Assembly (NCBI RefSeq): GCF_033100095.1
Contig: NZ_CP136921.1
Span: 1,582,501 to 1,646,500, forward strand
DNA from: Diaphorobacter limosus
Lineage (GTDB): Bacteria > Pseudomonadota > Gammaproteobacteria > Burkholderiales > Burkholderiaceae_C
Direction: 5' to 3'
Length of the DNA: 64,000 bases
Shown: in pieces, positions 1-7,032 of the stretch
How the letters are laid out: every line of letters begins with the position of its first letter
Numbering within the stretch: the first letter of the stretch is position 1
Made by a program: the position numbers and the translations under genes
The notes under the pieces: generated by a model
Database searches by the model: none
Told to the model about the DNA's origin: nothing
Seen by the model: only the letters and a program-made list of their open reading frames with translations

Positions 1-1
1 C

Positions 2-463
2 TGGTTCTTTCTGTGCACCATCTCCGGCATCATGGGCGGCGCCTGGATGAGCGGGCGGCTGGCGGGCCGCATACCGCCCAAGCGCCAGATCCGCCACGGC
101 TTCGTGATCATGCTGGCCATGGGGCTCTTGAACCTGGGCGCCAACCTGCTGTTCACGGCCCATGCTGCGTGGGCGATGTGGCCCATCGGCATCTTCTCGT
201 TTGGCTGGGCGCTGATGGTGCCGGTGGTCACGCTGCTGGTGCTGGATCTGTTTCCGGCACGCCGCGGCATGGCGTCCTCGCTGCAGGCCTTTGTCGGCTC
301 CACGGCCAACGGGCTGGTCGCAGGTGTGGTAGCGCCGCTGGTGATGCACTCCACGGCGCTACTGGCCACGGCCTCGCTGCTGATGATGTGCGTGGGCCTG
401 GTGTCCTGGATCTACCTGCACCATCGCTGGCCCGAGATCGGGCGCACCGCCACGCATTCCTGA
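2..463 (+). CDS. MFS transporter, C-terminal part (cut by window edge)
   Basis: An open frame enters from the left edge and stops at 463, giving about 153 residues of very hydrophobic protein with four or five membrane segments. The loop GRLAGRIPPKRQ looks like the basic cytoplasmic loop between major facilitator helices. The general look is that of a drug-efflux MFS permease (Bcr/CflA-like), but the diagnostic N-terminal half is outside the window, so substrate and subfamily cannot be stated. The gene ends 7 bp from the stop of the convergent PAS-GGDEF gene. Confidence 0.7.
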   Translation, partial: WFFLCTISGIMGGAWMSGRLAGRIPPKRQIRHGFVIMLAMGLLNLGANLLFTAHAAWAMWPIGIFSFGWALMVPVVTLLVLDLFPARRGMASSLQAFVGSTANGLVAGVVAPLVMHSTALLATASLLMMCVGLVSWIYLHHRWPEIGRTATHS

Positions 464-470
464 AACAGCT

Positions 471-1928
471 TCAGGCGTGGCGACGGTCGAGCCCCATGGC
501 CGCGTAGTAGCGAGCCTTCTCGGCGTACATGGCCTGGTCGGCCTGGTGCGCGGCGGCCTCGATCTGATCGCCTGACATGGCCACGGCCACGCCCATGGAC
601 AGGCTCAGGGCCTGGCCCGGGTAGAACTGGTTGTTCAGCTCCTGCAGGCTGATGATGCGCTCCATCAGTGCCTGCGCGCCGCGCTCGTCGGTCATGGGCA
701 GCAGTACGCAGAACTCGTCCCCGCCTATGCGCGCCGTGCATGCCGAGGCATCGACGGCCTTGGCCAGCACCTCGCCTGCGCGACGCAGCATGGCGTCGCC
801 AGCGGCATGGCCATGCTCGTCGTTGATGGCCTTCAGGCCATTGAGATCGATGGCGATCACCGCCACCGGCCAGGGCCCCTTGCGCGTGAGCCGGTTGAGC
901 TCCTCCACGTAGTAGGCGCGGTTGCGCAGGCCGGTGAGCACATCATGCTTGCCCAGGTATTCCAGATAGGCCTCGGCCTTCTTGCGCGCCGAGATGTCCA
1001 CCATGGACAGCAGCACCATGCCCCAGTCGTGGCGGTGCTCCTGCAGCACGGCAAACTGCATGTGCAGATGCACCGGCTCGCCGATCAGGCTGTAGTTGAC
1101 CGCCTCGCGCTGCTGGAACAGCTTGCCCTCCCACAGATCAAGCAGCTGCTCGCTGAACGAATCATGCATCTCGCCACGGAACACCTTGTCCAGGCCGGCC
1201 AGCAGGGTCTGCTTGTCGGGGGCGCCAAACATGCTCAGCGTGAGCTGGTTCACATCCAGCACACGGATCTCGCGCATGCAGCGCGAGACGAACTCTGGAT
1301 GCACCTTCAGAAAGGTCTTCAGGTCGCTGATGCCCTGGGCACGCACCTCATCGAGCAGGGGCTTGACGGCGCTGAAATCCTCCACCCATAGCGACACGGG
1401 CGAATGCTCGAACAGGCCGCGCGCGTATTTCTCGCTGCGCTCCAGGCGCAGCCGTGCCTGCACGCGCTCGGTCACGTCCTCCAGCGACACCAGCACCCGG
1501 CTCCAGCAGCCCTCGTAGCCGGGCAGGATGCGCCCGCGGATGCGCACGTCCAGGCGCCGCCCGTCGAGCGCATAGTTCACCGTCTGGTTGGCATACTCGG
1601 GCACCCCGTCCCACAGCTGCGCGATCTCGGCAATGGCGCTCTCGAACATGTCGCCGCGAAACACCTGATCCAGCGAAGCCTCCAGCGTCGCCTGGTCGGG
1701 CGCGGCAAACAGCTCCAGCGTGCGCCGGTTCACGCGCAGCAGCCGGATGCTGGCGCCATAGGCGCGCACGCACTCGGGGTGCCGACGCAGATGCGGCACC
1801 ACGTCCACCACGCCTGCGGCGCGCCACTGCTCGAACAGCCGGCGCACGGCGCTGTAGTCCTCCAGCCAGAGCGAGACAGGGGCGAGCTCGAACATATGCT
1901 CGAAATCGGTTGACGGGACAGGCAGCAT
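471..1928 (-). CDS. Diguanylate cyclase with two tandem PAS-like sensor domains
   Basis: A 485-residue protein predicted to make cyclic di-GMP from two GTP. Two clearly homologous sensor units lie in tandem (about residues 10-135 and 170-300; compare APVSLWLEDYSAV with SPVSLWVEDFSAV), each followed by a PAS-type linker. A C-terminal GGDEF domain has an intact GGDEF active loop near residue 403. The product-inhibition I-site (RxxD nine residues before the first G) is absent. No membrane segment or signal peptide is visible, so it is probably a cytosolic sensor. I chose the ATG at 1928, preceded by GGAG at 7-bp spacing; a TTG two codons upstream also lies in frame. Ligand unknown. Confidence 0.85.
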   Translation of the reverse strand: MLPVPSTDFEHMFELAPVSLWLEDYSAVRRLFEQWRAAGVVDVVPHLRRHPECVRAYGASIRLLRVNRRTLELFAAPDQATLEASLDQVFRGDMFESAIAEIAQLWDGVPEYANQTVNYALDGRRLDVRIRGRILPGYEGCWSRVLVSLEDVTERVQARLRLERSEKYARGLFEHSPVSLWVEDFSAVKPLLDEVRAQGISDLKTFLKVHPEFVSRCMREIRVLDVNQLTLSMFGAPDKQTLLAGLDKVFRGEMHDSFSEQLLDLWEGKLFQQREAVNYSLIGEPVHLHMQFAVLQEHRHDWGMVLLSMVDISARKKAEAYLEYLGKHDVLTGLRNRAYYVEELNRLTRKGPWPVAVIAIDLNGLKAINDEHGHAAGDAMLRRAGEVLAKAVDASACTARIGGDEFCVLLPMTDERGAQALMERIISLQELNNQFYPGQALSLSMGVAVAMSGDQIEAAAHQADQAMYAEKARYYAAMGLDRRHA

Positions 1929-1981
1929 GCACAACTCCAGATATCCAGGAATTATCGGCAGCGGCCGGCCGGTCTTGATGC

Positions 1982-2014
1982 AAAAAAGCCAGCCGCGTTG
2001 CCGGGGCTGGCTTG
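1982..2014 (-). terminator. Rho-independent terminator of the DEAD-box helicase gene
   Basis: Read on the minus strand, an 8-bp perfect stem (AGCCAGCC pairing with GGCTGGCT) is followed at once by six T. It lies 35 bp past the helicase stop codon at 2049. Confidence 0.8.
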
Positions 2015-2048
2015 TCTCACGCTGCGGGCGGGCGGGCCGTCCGCCTGA

Positions 2049-3932
2049 TCAACGATCGTTGCGGGCCGGGCGCTTGCGCGCCTCGTGCGGCGTGAAGGAC
2101 TTGCCGGTGCCGCCATGGGGCTTGGCAAAGCCGCCCTTGCCAAAGCCCGGCTTGGCAAAGTCGCTCTTGCGGCCAAAGTCACCGCGCGGCGCACCGCCGT
2201 CGCCACGGCCATGGTGGTGGCCATGGGGGGCATGGGCATGGCGCGGGCCGTCATTGAAACGGGGGGCGTCGCCAAAACGAGACGTTTCACCAAAACGGGA
2301 CGTTTCACCAAAACGGGACGTTTCACCAAACCCGCCCTTGCGGCCATAGCCGTCGCCGTCACGGCGAGCACCAAAGCCGCCACGATCGCCGCCAAAGCCG
2401 CCGCGCGGGCCGCGCTCGCCAAAGCCGCCGCGATCACCAAAACCGCCACGGTCGCCATGGCCACGGCCGGCGCCGCCAAAGCGCTGGTCGCGCCCACGGC
2501 CGCCGCCCTCGCGGCCACCACGGCCGGCAAAGTCGGGGCGGCCACCCTGGGGGAAGCGCTGTGTGGGCTCCAGGCCTTCCACCACCTCGGCCTTGAACTG
2601 CTGGCGGCTGTAGCCCTCGATGTCAAAGATCTTGCGGCGGTCGCGGAACTCGGCAAAGGTCACGGCCAGGCCGTCGCGGCCGGCGCGGCCGGTGCGGCCG
2701 ATGCGGTGCGTGTAGTCCTCGGCCTTCATCGGCAAACCGAAATTGAAGACATGGGTGATGGTGGGCACGTCGATGCCGCGTGCGGCCACGTCGGTGGCCA
2801 CCAGGATCTGCACCTGGCCATTGCGCAGCGCCATCAGGCGGCGGTTGCGCAGGCCCTGGCTCAGAGCGCCATGCAGCGCCACGGCGCTGAAGCCATCCTG
2901 CTGCAGGTCATTCGCCAGGCCGTCGCACTCCACCTGGGTGCTGGCAAACACGATGGCCTGGTCGATGGAAGCGTCGCGCAGCCAGTGGTCCAGGAGCTTC
3001 CTCTTGTGCTGGGCGTTGTCGGCCCAGAACAGCTTCTGCTGGATGTTGGAATGCTTCTCCTGCGGCGAGTCGATCTGGATCTTCTTCACGCTGGCGCCGC
3101 CATCGTGCATCACGCGCATGGCCAGCTGCTGGATGCGCGGCGCAAAGGTGGCGCTGAACATCATGGTCTGCTTGCGTTGGGCCGTCAGCTCATTGATCTC
3201 GGCCAGGTCGTCGGAGAAACCCAGATCCAGCATGCGATCGGCCTCGTCCACAACCAGGAACTGCACTTGGTCCAGCTTGATCTGCTGCGAGCGCTGCAGA
3301 TCCAGCAGGCGGCCGGGCGTGGCCACCACCAGGTTGGCGTTCTGCAGCTTGGCGATCTGCATCTGGTAGGGCATGCCGCCCACCACGTTGGCGATGCGCA
3401 GGCCCTTGCAATGCTTGACCAGGTCGATGGCGTCATGCGCCACCTGCTGCGCCAGCTCGCGCGTGGGGCACAGCACCAGGGCGCCGGGCACGGCGGCCTT
3501 GAAGTTGCGCGCCTGCATGGGGTTCTTGCGCTTGGGGCGCTTGGGGGCCGCCTCGCCACGTGCCGCGGCCTCAAGAGCGGCGCGCTCATACTCGGCACGC
3601 TGCGCGGCCTCGGCCTCGGCCTGCTGGCGCAGCAGCGTGTGCAGCACGGGCAGCAGGAAGGCCGCGGTCTTGCCGCTGCCGGTCTGGCTGGAGACCATCA
3701 GGTCGATGAAGCGGCCGTCCTCGGCGCCGGCGCCCATGGCCAGGGGAATGGCCTTGTCCTGCACGGCCGTGGGCTGGGTGTAGCCCAGGTCGGCCACGGC
3801 CTGCACCAGCTCGGGCGCCAGGCCCAGCTGGACAAAGCCATTGGGCAGGGCTGCCTCGGGCGCTGCATTGGTCGCGGAAATAACGGATTCGGCAGGCGCG
3901 CACTCGCCCTGCAACAGAACTTGCTCAGTCAT
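2049..3932 (-). CDS. rhlE: DEAD-box ATP-dependent RNA helicase with Gly/Arg-rich tail (RhlE-like)
   Basis: A 627-residue RNA helicase. In order: Q-motif region (about 30-60), Walker A SQTGSGKT, the DEAD box in VVDEADRML, SAT motif III, ARGID (motif V) and HRIGRTGRAGR (motif VI), covering roughly residues 30-440. The last about 150 residues are low-complexity, rich in Gly, Arg, Phe and Asp, a kind of tail that binds RNA non-specifically in this family. It includes three RFGETS-like hexapeptides. An insert of about 45 residues rich in Ala, Glu and Lys/Arg separates Walker A from the next motif. Likely roles are ribosome assembly, RNA decay or cold adaptation. RhlE is the best subfamily guess; DbpA or SrmB are less likely. 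Confidence 0.9.
   Translation of the reverse strand: MTEQVLLQGECAPAESVISATNAAPEAALPNGFVQLGLAPELVQAVADLGYTQPTAVQDKAIPLAMGAGAEDGRFIDLMVSSQTGSGKTAAFLLPVLHTLLRQQAEAEAAQRAEYERAALEAAARGEAAPKRPKRKNPMQARNFKAAVPGALVLCPTRELAQQVAHDAIDLVKHCKGLRIANVVGGMPYQMQIAKLQNANLVVATPGRLLDLQRSQQIKLDQVQFLVVDEADRMLDLGFSDDLAEINELTAQRKQTMMFSATFAPRIQQLAMRVMHDGGASVKKIQIDSPQEKHSNIQQKLFWADNAQHKRKLLDHWLRDASIDQAIVFASTQVECDGLANDLQQDGFSAVALHGALSQGLRNRRLMALRNGQVQILVATDVAARGIDVPTITHVFNFGLPMKAEDYTHRIGRTGRAGRDGLAVTFAEFRDRRKIFDIEGYSRQQFKAEVVEGLEPTQRFPQGGRPDFAGRGGREGGGRGRDQRFGGAGRGHGDRGGFGDRGGFGERGPRGGFGGDRGGFGARRDGDGYGRKGGFGETSRFGETSRFGETSRFGDAPRFNDGPRHAHAPHGHHHGRGDGGAPRGDFGRKSDFAKPGFGKGGFAKPHGGTGKSFTPHEARKRPARNDR
2273..2326 (-). repeat. 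Three tandem 18-bp units inside the helicase tail
   Basis: The unit CAAAACGGGACGTTTCAC occurs three times (first copy with one change). Each unit encodes the hexapeptide RFGETS, so length change by whole units keeps frame. The units are near-identical at DNA level, which suggests recent expansion. Confidence 0.85.
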
Positions 3933-4114
3933 GATTTGCTCACACGAAGACGGCCGCAGGCGCTACCTGGGCAGGCTTCGCTCGATGGTTACAAAACATC
4001 AACCATCAAACGAAACCAAGGGCCGCAGCGGACGACCCGGGTGGGCATTGGTTGCAAGGCGCCGCGTGGCTGTCACGCTGGCGTGCAGTGCCCGGTGTGT
4101 GAAGGGAGATGCAC

Positions 4115-4146
4115 AAAAAAATTGCACCGCGCTAGTAGCGGTGCAA
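4115..4146 (-). terminator. Terminator-like hairpin in the helicase 5' leader (possible attenuator)
   Basis: A perfect 9-bp inverted repeat, TTGCACCGC and GCGGTGCAA with a 7-nt loop (4122-4146), is followed on the minus strand by seven T (4121-4115). The only gene downstream on that strand is the helicase, whose start is 183 bp further on. No minus-strand gene lies upstream, so it cannot be an ordinary gene-end terminator. A leader attenuator is my inference. Confidence 0.5.
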
Positions 4147-4210
4147 GCGGTGAATTATGGCATGACCCGGGTTTTCCCGCAAGCGATGGTTTTGCAGGTC
4201 AAAGCTAACA

Positions 4211-4227
4211 TGCATCAAGTCGATGCA
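4211..4227. promoter_or_regulatory. Palindrome upstream of the MocR gene (candidate operator)
   Basis: TGCATC-AAGTC-GATGCA is a perfect 6-5-6 inverted repeat, followed by TGCACTTG and TGCACCTTG as near-direct repeats up to 4240. It ends 25 bp before the start codon of a wHTH regulator, a usual place for autoregulation. Confidence 0.45.
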
Positions 4228-4252
4228 CTTGTGCACCTTGCAGGAGGACGCC

Positions 4253-5761
4253 ATGCAGCTACCGCTGAACATCGTCGCCCACGGCAGCGAAAGCCTGCAA
4301 CAGCAGATCACGCAGCAGATCCGCTGCCTGATTCATGACGGCCGCCTGGCGCCCGGTACGCGCATGCCTGCCACGCGCGAGCTGGCGAGCGACCTGGGCG
4401 TGTCGCGCAATACCGTGATTGGCGCCTTCCAGCGCCTGATTGCCGAGGGCTGCCTGGAATCGCGCGAGCCCGTGGGCACCTTTGTCGCACAGCGCATCAT
4501 CGTCGATCGGGTAGCGCCGCCCGTAGTGACGGGCCAGGCCACCCCTCCTTTCACGTCAGCGGCGCGGCAAGACACCGGCATGCACCGGCCGCAACCGCGC
4601 CTGCGCCCGCCGCAACACTGGCAGCCACACCATGTCGCGCGCCCGCATGCGGGCCAGGTGGGGCTGGACTTCTGGGTTGGCAGACCGGACGCCAGGCTGT
4701 TTCCGCTGCGCAGCTGGGGCATGCTGCTTGCACGGGCGCTGCACAGCCAGCCACACCAGCTGTGCGAATACGGCGACCCGCAGGGCATGCTGGCGCTGCG
4801 CGAGGCCATCGCCAGCCATATTGGCGCCACGCGCGGCATTGCCACCGACGCCGGCCGCGTGCTCATCACCAACGGCATCCAGGAGGGCCTGAGCCTGCTG
4901 GCTCAACTGCTGATCGCCCCAGGCGTGGAGGTGGCCGTGGAAAACCCCTGCTACATGGGAGCCAGCCGCGTGTTTGCGGCGCATGGCGGGGTGCTGGCGG
5001 GCGTGCCGGTGGACGACCAGGGCATGCGCACGGATGCACTGCCGCGCAAGGCGGCGCTGGCCTATGTCACGCCCTCGCACCAGTATCCGCTTGGCGGCAC
5101 GCTGCCGCTGGAGCGACGCGAGGCCCTGCTGGCCTGGGCGCGCAACTGCGGTGCCTATGTGCTGGAAGACGACTACGACAGCGACTTTTTCTACGACCGT
5201 GCGCCGCTGCTGGCTCTGAAAAGCCTGGATCACCATGACCAGGTGGTGTACCTGGGCACTTTCTCCAAGACCCTTGGCGCGGGCCTGCGCATTGGCTACA
5301 TGGTGCTGCCGCACAGTCTGTGCCAGGCAGCAGTGAACGCCAAGGCCATGCTGAACAACAGCCAGTCCTGGCTGGAGCAGGCGGCGCTGGCAGCCTTCAT
5401 GGCCGAGGGTGGCTATGAACATCATGTGCGCCGCCTGCGGCGCCTGTACGCGGATCGGCGCGACCACCTGCGCACGGCCCTGGGGCAATGGCTGCCAGAC
5501 TGGCAGGTGCAGGGCGCGGGCAGCGGCATGCACCTGGTTGCCAGGGTGCCGCCAAATGCCGCACCGATTCATGAGCTGGAACGCGCGGCCCACGCCCAGG
5601 GGGTGGGCATCTATGGTGTCGAGCGCGGCAATGGTCAATTGCTGAACGTGGCAGCGGATCACCCCTGGCGACGCATCGTGCTGCTGGGCTATGCCTCGCT
5701 CGACGAGCCACAAATCAGCGATGCGCTGTTGAGGCTGAGGCAGGTTTTCCCCCATTCTTGA
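4253..5761 (+). CDS. MocR-family regulator: GntR wHTH fused to PLP aminotransferase-like domain
   Basis: A 502-residue transcription regulator. Residues about 10-80 form a GntR winged helix-turn-helix (SDLGVSRNTVIGAF recognition helix). Residues about 150-500 form a fold-type I aminotransferase domain with DDYDSDF and the PLP-binding lysine in TFSKTLGAGLRIGY. I chose the ATG at 4253 because AGGAGG sits 5 bp before it; an in-frame ATG 30 bp upstream lacks this. MocR proteins sense amines, amino acids or PLP and usually control a neighbouring gene, but here the divergent neighbour is a helicase and the convergent one is ccmI, so the target is unknown. Its 3' end overlaps ccmI by 47 bp. Confidence 0.9.
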   Translation: MQLPLNIVAHGSESLQQQITQQIRCLIHDGRLAPGTRMPATRELASDLGVSRNTVIGAFQRLIAEGCLESREPVGTFVAQRIIVDRVAPPVVTGQATPPFTSAARQDTGMHRPQPRLRPPQHWQPHHVARPHAGQVGLDFWVGRPDARLFPLRSWGMLLARALHSQPHQLCEYGDPQGMLALREAIASHIGATRGIATDAGRVLITNGIQEGLSLLAQLLIAPGVEVAVENPCYMGASRVFAAHGGVLAGVPVDDQGMRTDALPRKAALAYVTPSHQYPLGGTLPLERREALLAWARNCGAYVLEDDYDSDFFYDRAPLLALKSLDHHDQVVYLGTFSKTLGAGLRIGYMVLPHSLCQAAVNAKAMLNNSQSWLEQAALAAFMAEGGYEHHVRRLRRLYADRRDHLRTALGQWLPDWQVQGAGSGMHLVARVPPNAAPIHELERAAHAQGVGIYGVERGNGQLLNVAADHPWRRIVLLGYASLDEPQISDALLRLRQVFPHS

Positions 5762-7016
5762 GCTCAGCCGAGCGGCCCACCACCTTGTCGAGCACCAGCC
5801 TGAGGTTGCTGCTGCCCAGCGCCACGCGCTCCAAACGGCCCTCTATGTCGCCCGCCTGGGCCACCGGGCTGCCCAGGCGCGAGATGCGGGCCACGATATC
5901 CACCTGGGAAAAGCTGGACAGCGCCCTGCCCTGCCCCATGGCACTGCTGTCATCGAGCTGGAAGGCCACGGGCCAGCCCCCGGCGCGGGTGCGCATGGCG
6001 GCGACCGGCATGGGCGGACCGCCGGGCGCGCGGGCAAAGATGAACAGGGTGTCGGTGGGGGCCACCCTGGCCGCAAGCTCGCTGGCCACCGTCACCGTGC
6101 CGCTGGTGCCCGCCTTGCTGGCGGGCGCCTGGTCCGCCACGCGCGCCATGACAGGTGCAGTGTCGGGATGGCCGGCCGGCAGGGCTGCCGGGGGCGGTGG
6201 AGCCTCGCCCCTGGCGCGCGCCAGCAGCACGCGCACGCGCTCAAGGTCTTGGGGGTCGGCCGCCACCAGCTGCTCCAGCCGGCTCCAGTGCTGGAGGGCG
6301 CCGTCCCGGTCGCCGGCCTGCAGGGCCGCAGCCCCGGCCAGCGCCAGGGCATTCAGGTTCTCGGCCTCGATGCGCAGGGCACGCGCCAGCAGATTCTGGG
6401 GCTGGCCGCTCAAATCGCGCTGCTGGGTCATGGCCACGGCATTGGCGTATTCAACCAGCAGGTTGGCGTCGTCAGGCCGCAGCTCGCTGGCCTTGGCGTA
6501 GGCCCGCACGGCCTCGGCGGCACGCCCTGCGGACAGCTGGGAACGCGCCAGCAGCATCCAGCCATCGGCATCGCCACCAGTGCTTTCCAGGCGCTGGGCC
6601 AGCGCCTGTACCGCTGCGTCCATTTGCCGTTCATGGACTGGAGGACTCTGCCCCGCCAGCATGAGTGCGCCGGGCTGGCCCACCACTAGGTACAGTGCAA
6701 CCGCCATCAAAGGCAAGGCGATGCCCAAGCCCAGCGCGGCACCCCGGTTGGCGCCGCGGCTGCGCTCTTGCTGCTGCTGGCGCATGGCATCGGCCGCCAG
6801 TGCCTGGCGGCGCAGGGCATCGCCGCTGCGACCATGCTCCAGCGCGTCGATGCGGCCGGCCGCCAGATCCTCATCGAGCTCGCGCATGGCATCGGCCAAC
6901 ACGGTCAGGTTCGCGCCCGCGCCGGTGCCCGCAGCACGCGTGCGCAGCAGGGGCAAGACCACAAAGGCCAGGGCCAGTGCCAGCATGGCTGCCGCCAGCA
7001 GAACAAACCCGGTCAT
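5715..7016 (-). CDS. ccmI: Cytochrome c maturation protein CcmI
   Basis: A 433-residue membrane protein of the System I cytochrome c maturation heme ligation step. Two N-terminal membrane segments (about residues 3-23 and 95-115) flank a charged cytoplasmic loop with LDEDLAAGRID, and the rest is periplasmic with a TPR-like helical domain (about 150-290), which in this family holds the apocytochrome C-terminus near CcmF. The ATG at 7016 follows GGAGGT at 7-bp spacing and is preferred to the ATG at 7031. It is the last gene of the haoA-haoB-ccmF-ccmI operon, starting 16 bp after the ccmF stop. Its end overlaps the convergent MocR gene by 47 bp. Confidence 0.88.
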   Translation of the reverse strand: MTGFVLLAAAMLALALAFVVLPLLRTRAAGTGAGANLTVLADAMRELDEDLAAGRIDALEHGRSGDALRRQALAADAMRQQQQERSRGANRGAALGLGIALPLMAVALYLVVGQPGALMLAGQSPPVHERQMDAAVQALAQRLESTGGDADGWMLLARSQLSAGRAAEAVRAYAKASELRPDDANLLVEYANAVAMTQQRDLSGQPQNLLARALRIEAENLNALALAGAAALQAGDRDGALQHWSRLEQLVAADPQDLERVRVLLARARGEAPPPPAALPAGHPDTAPVMARVADQAPASKAGTSGTVTVASELAARVAPTDTLFIFARAPGGPPMPVAAMRTRAGGWPVAFQLDDSSAMGQGRALSSFSQVDIVARISRLGSPVAQAGDIEGRLERVALGSSNLRLVLDKVVGRSAELKNGGKPASASTAHR

Positions 7017-7032
7017 GTGTGCCACCTCCATC

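Larger units (their letters stand above)
3933..4252. other. Divergent intergenic region, helicase / MocR regulator
   Basis: This 320-bp gap has no gene I can support. It must carry the promoters of both divergent genes. It contains a 9-bp inverted repeat followed on the minus strand by seven T (4115-4146) and a 6-5-6 palindrome just ahead of the MocR gene (4211-4227), listed separately. Confidence 0.6.

Noticed and set aside
2085..4208. Plus-strand 707-codon open frame opposite the helicase
   Set aside because: It is an Ala/Gly/His-rich shadow of the helicase on the other strand, with no domain and no ribosome site.
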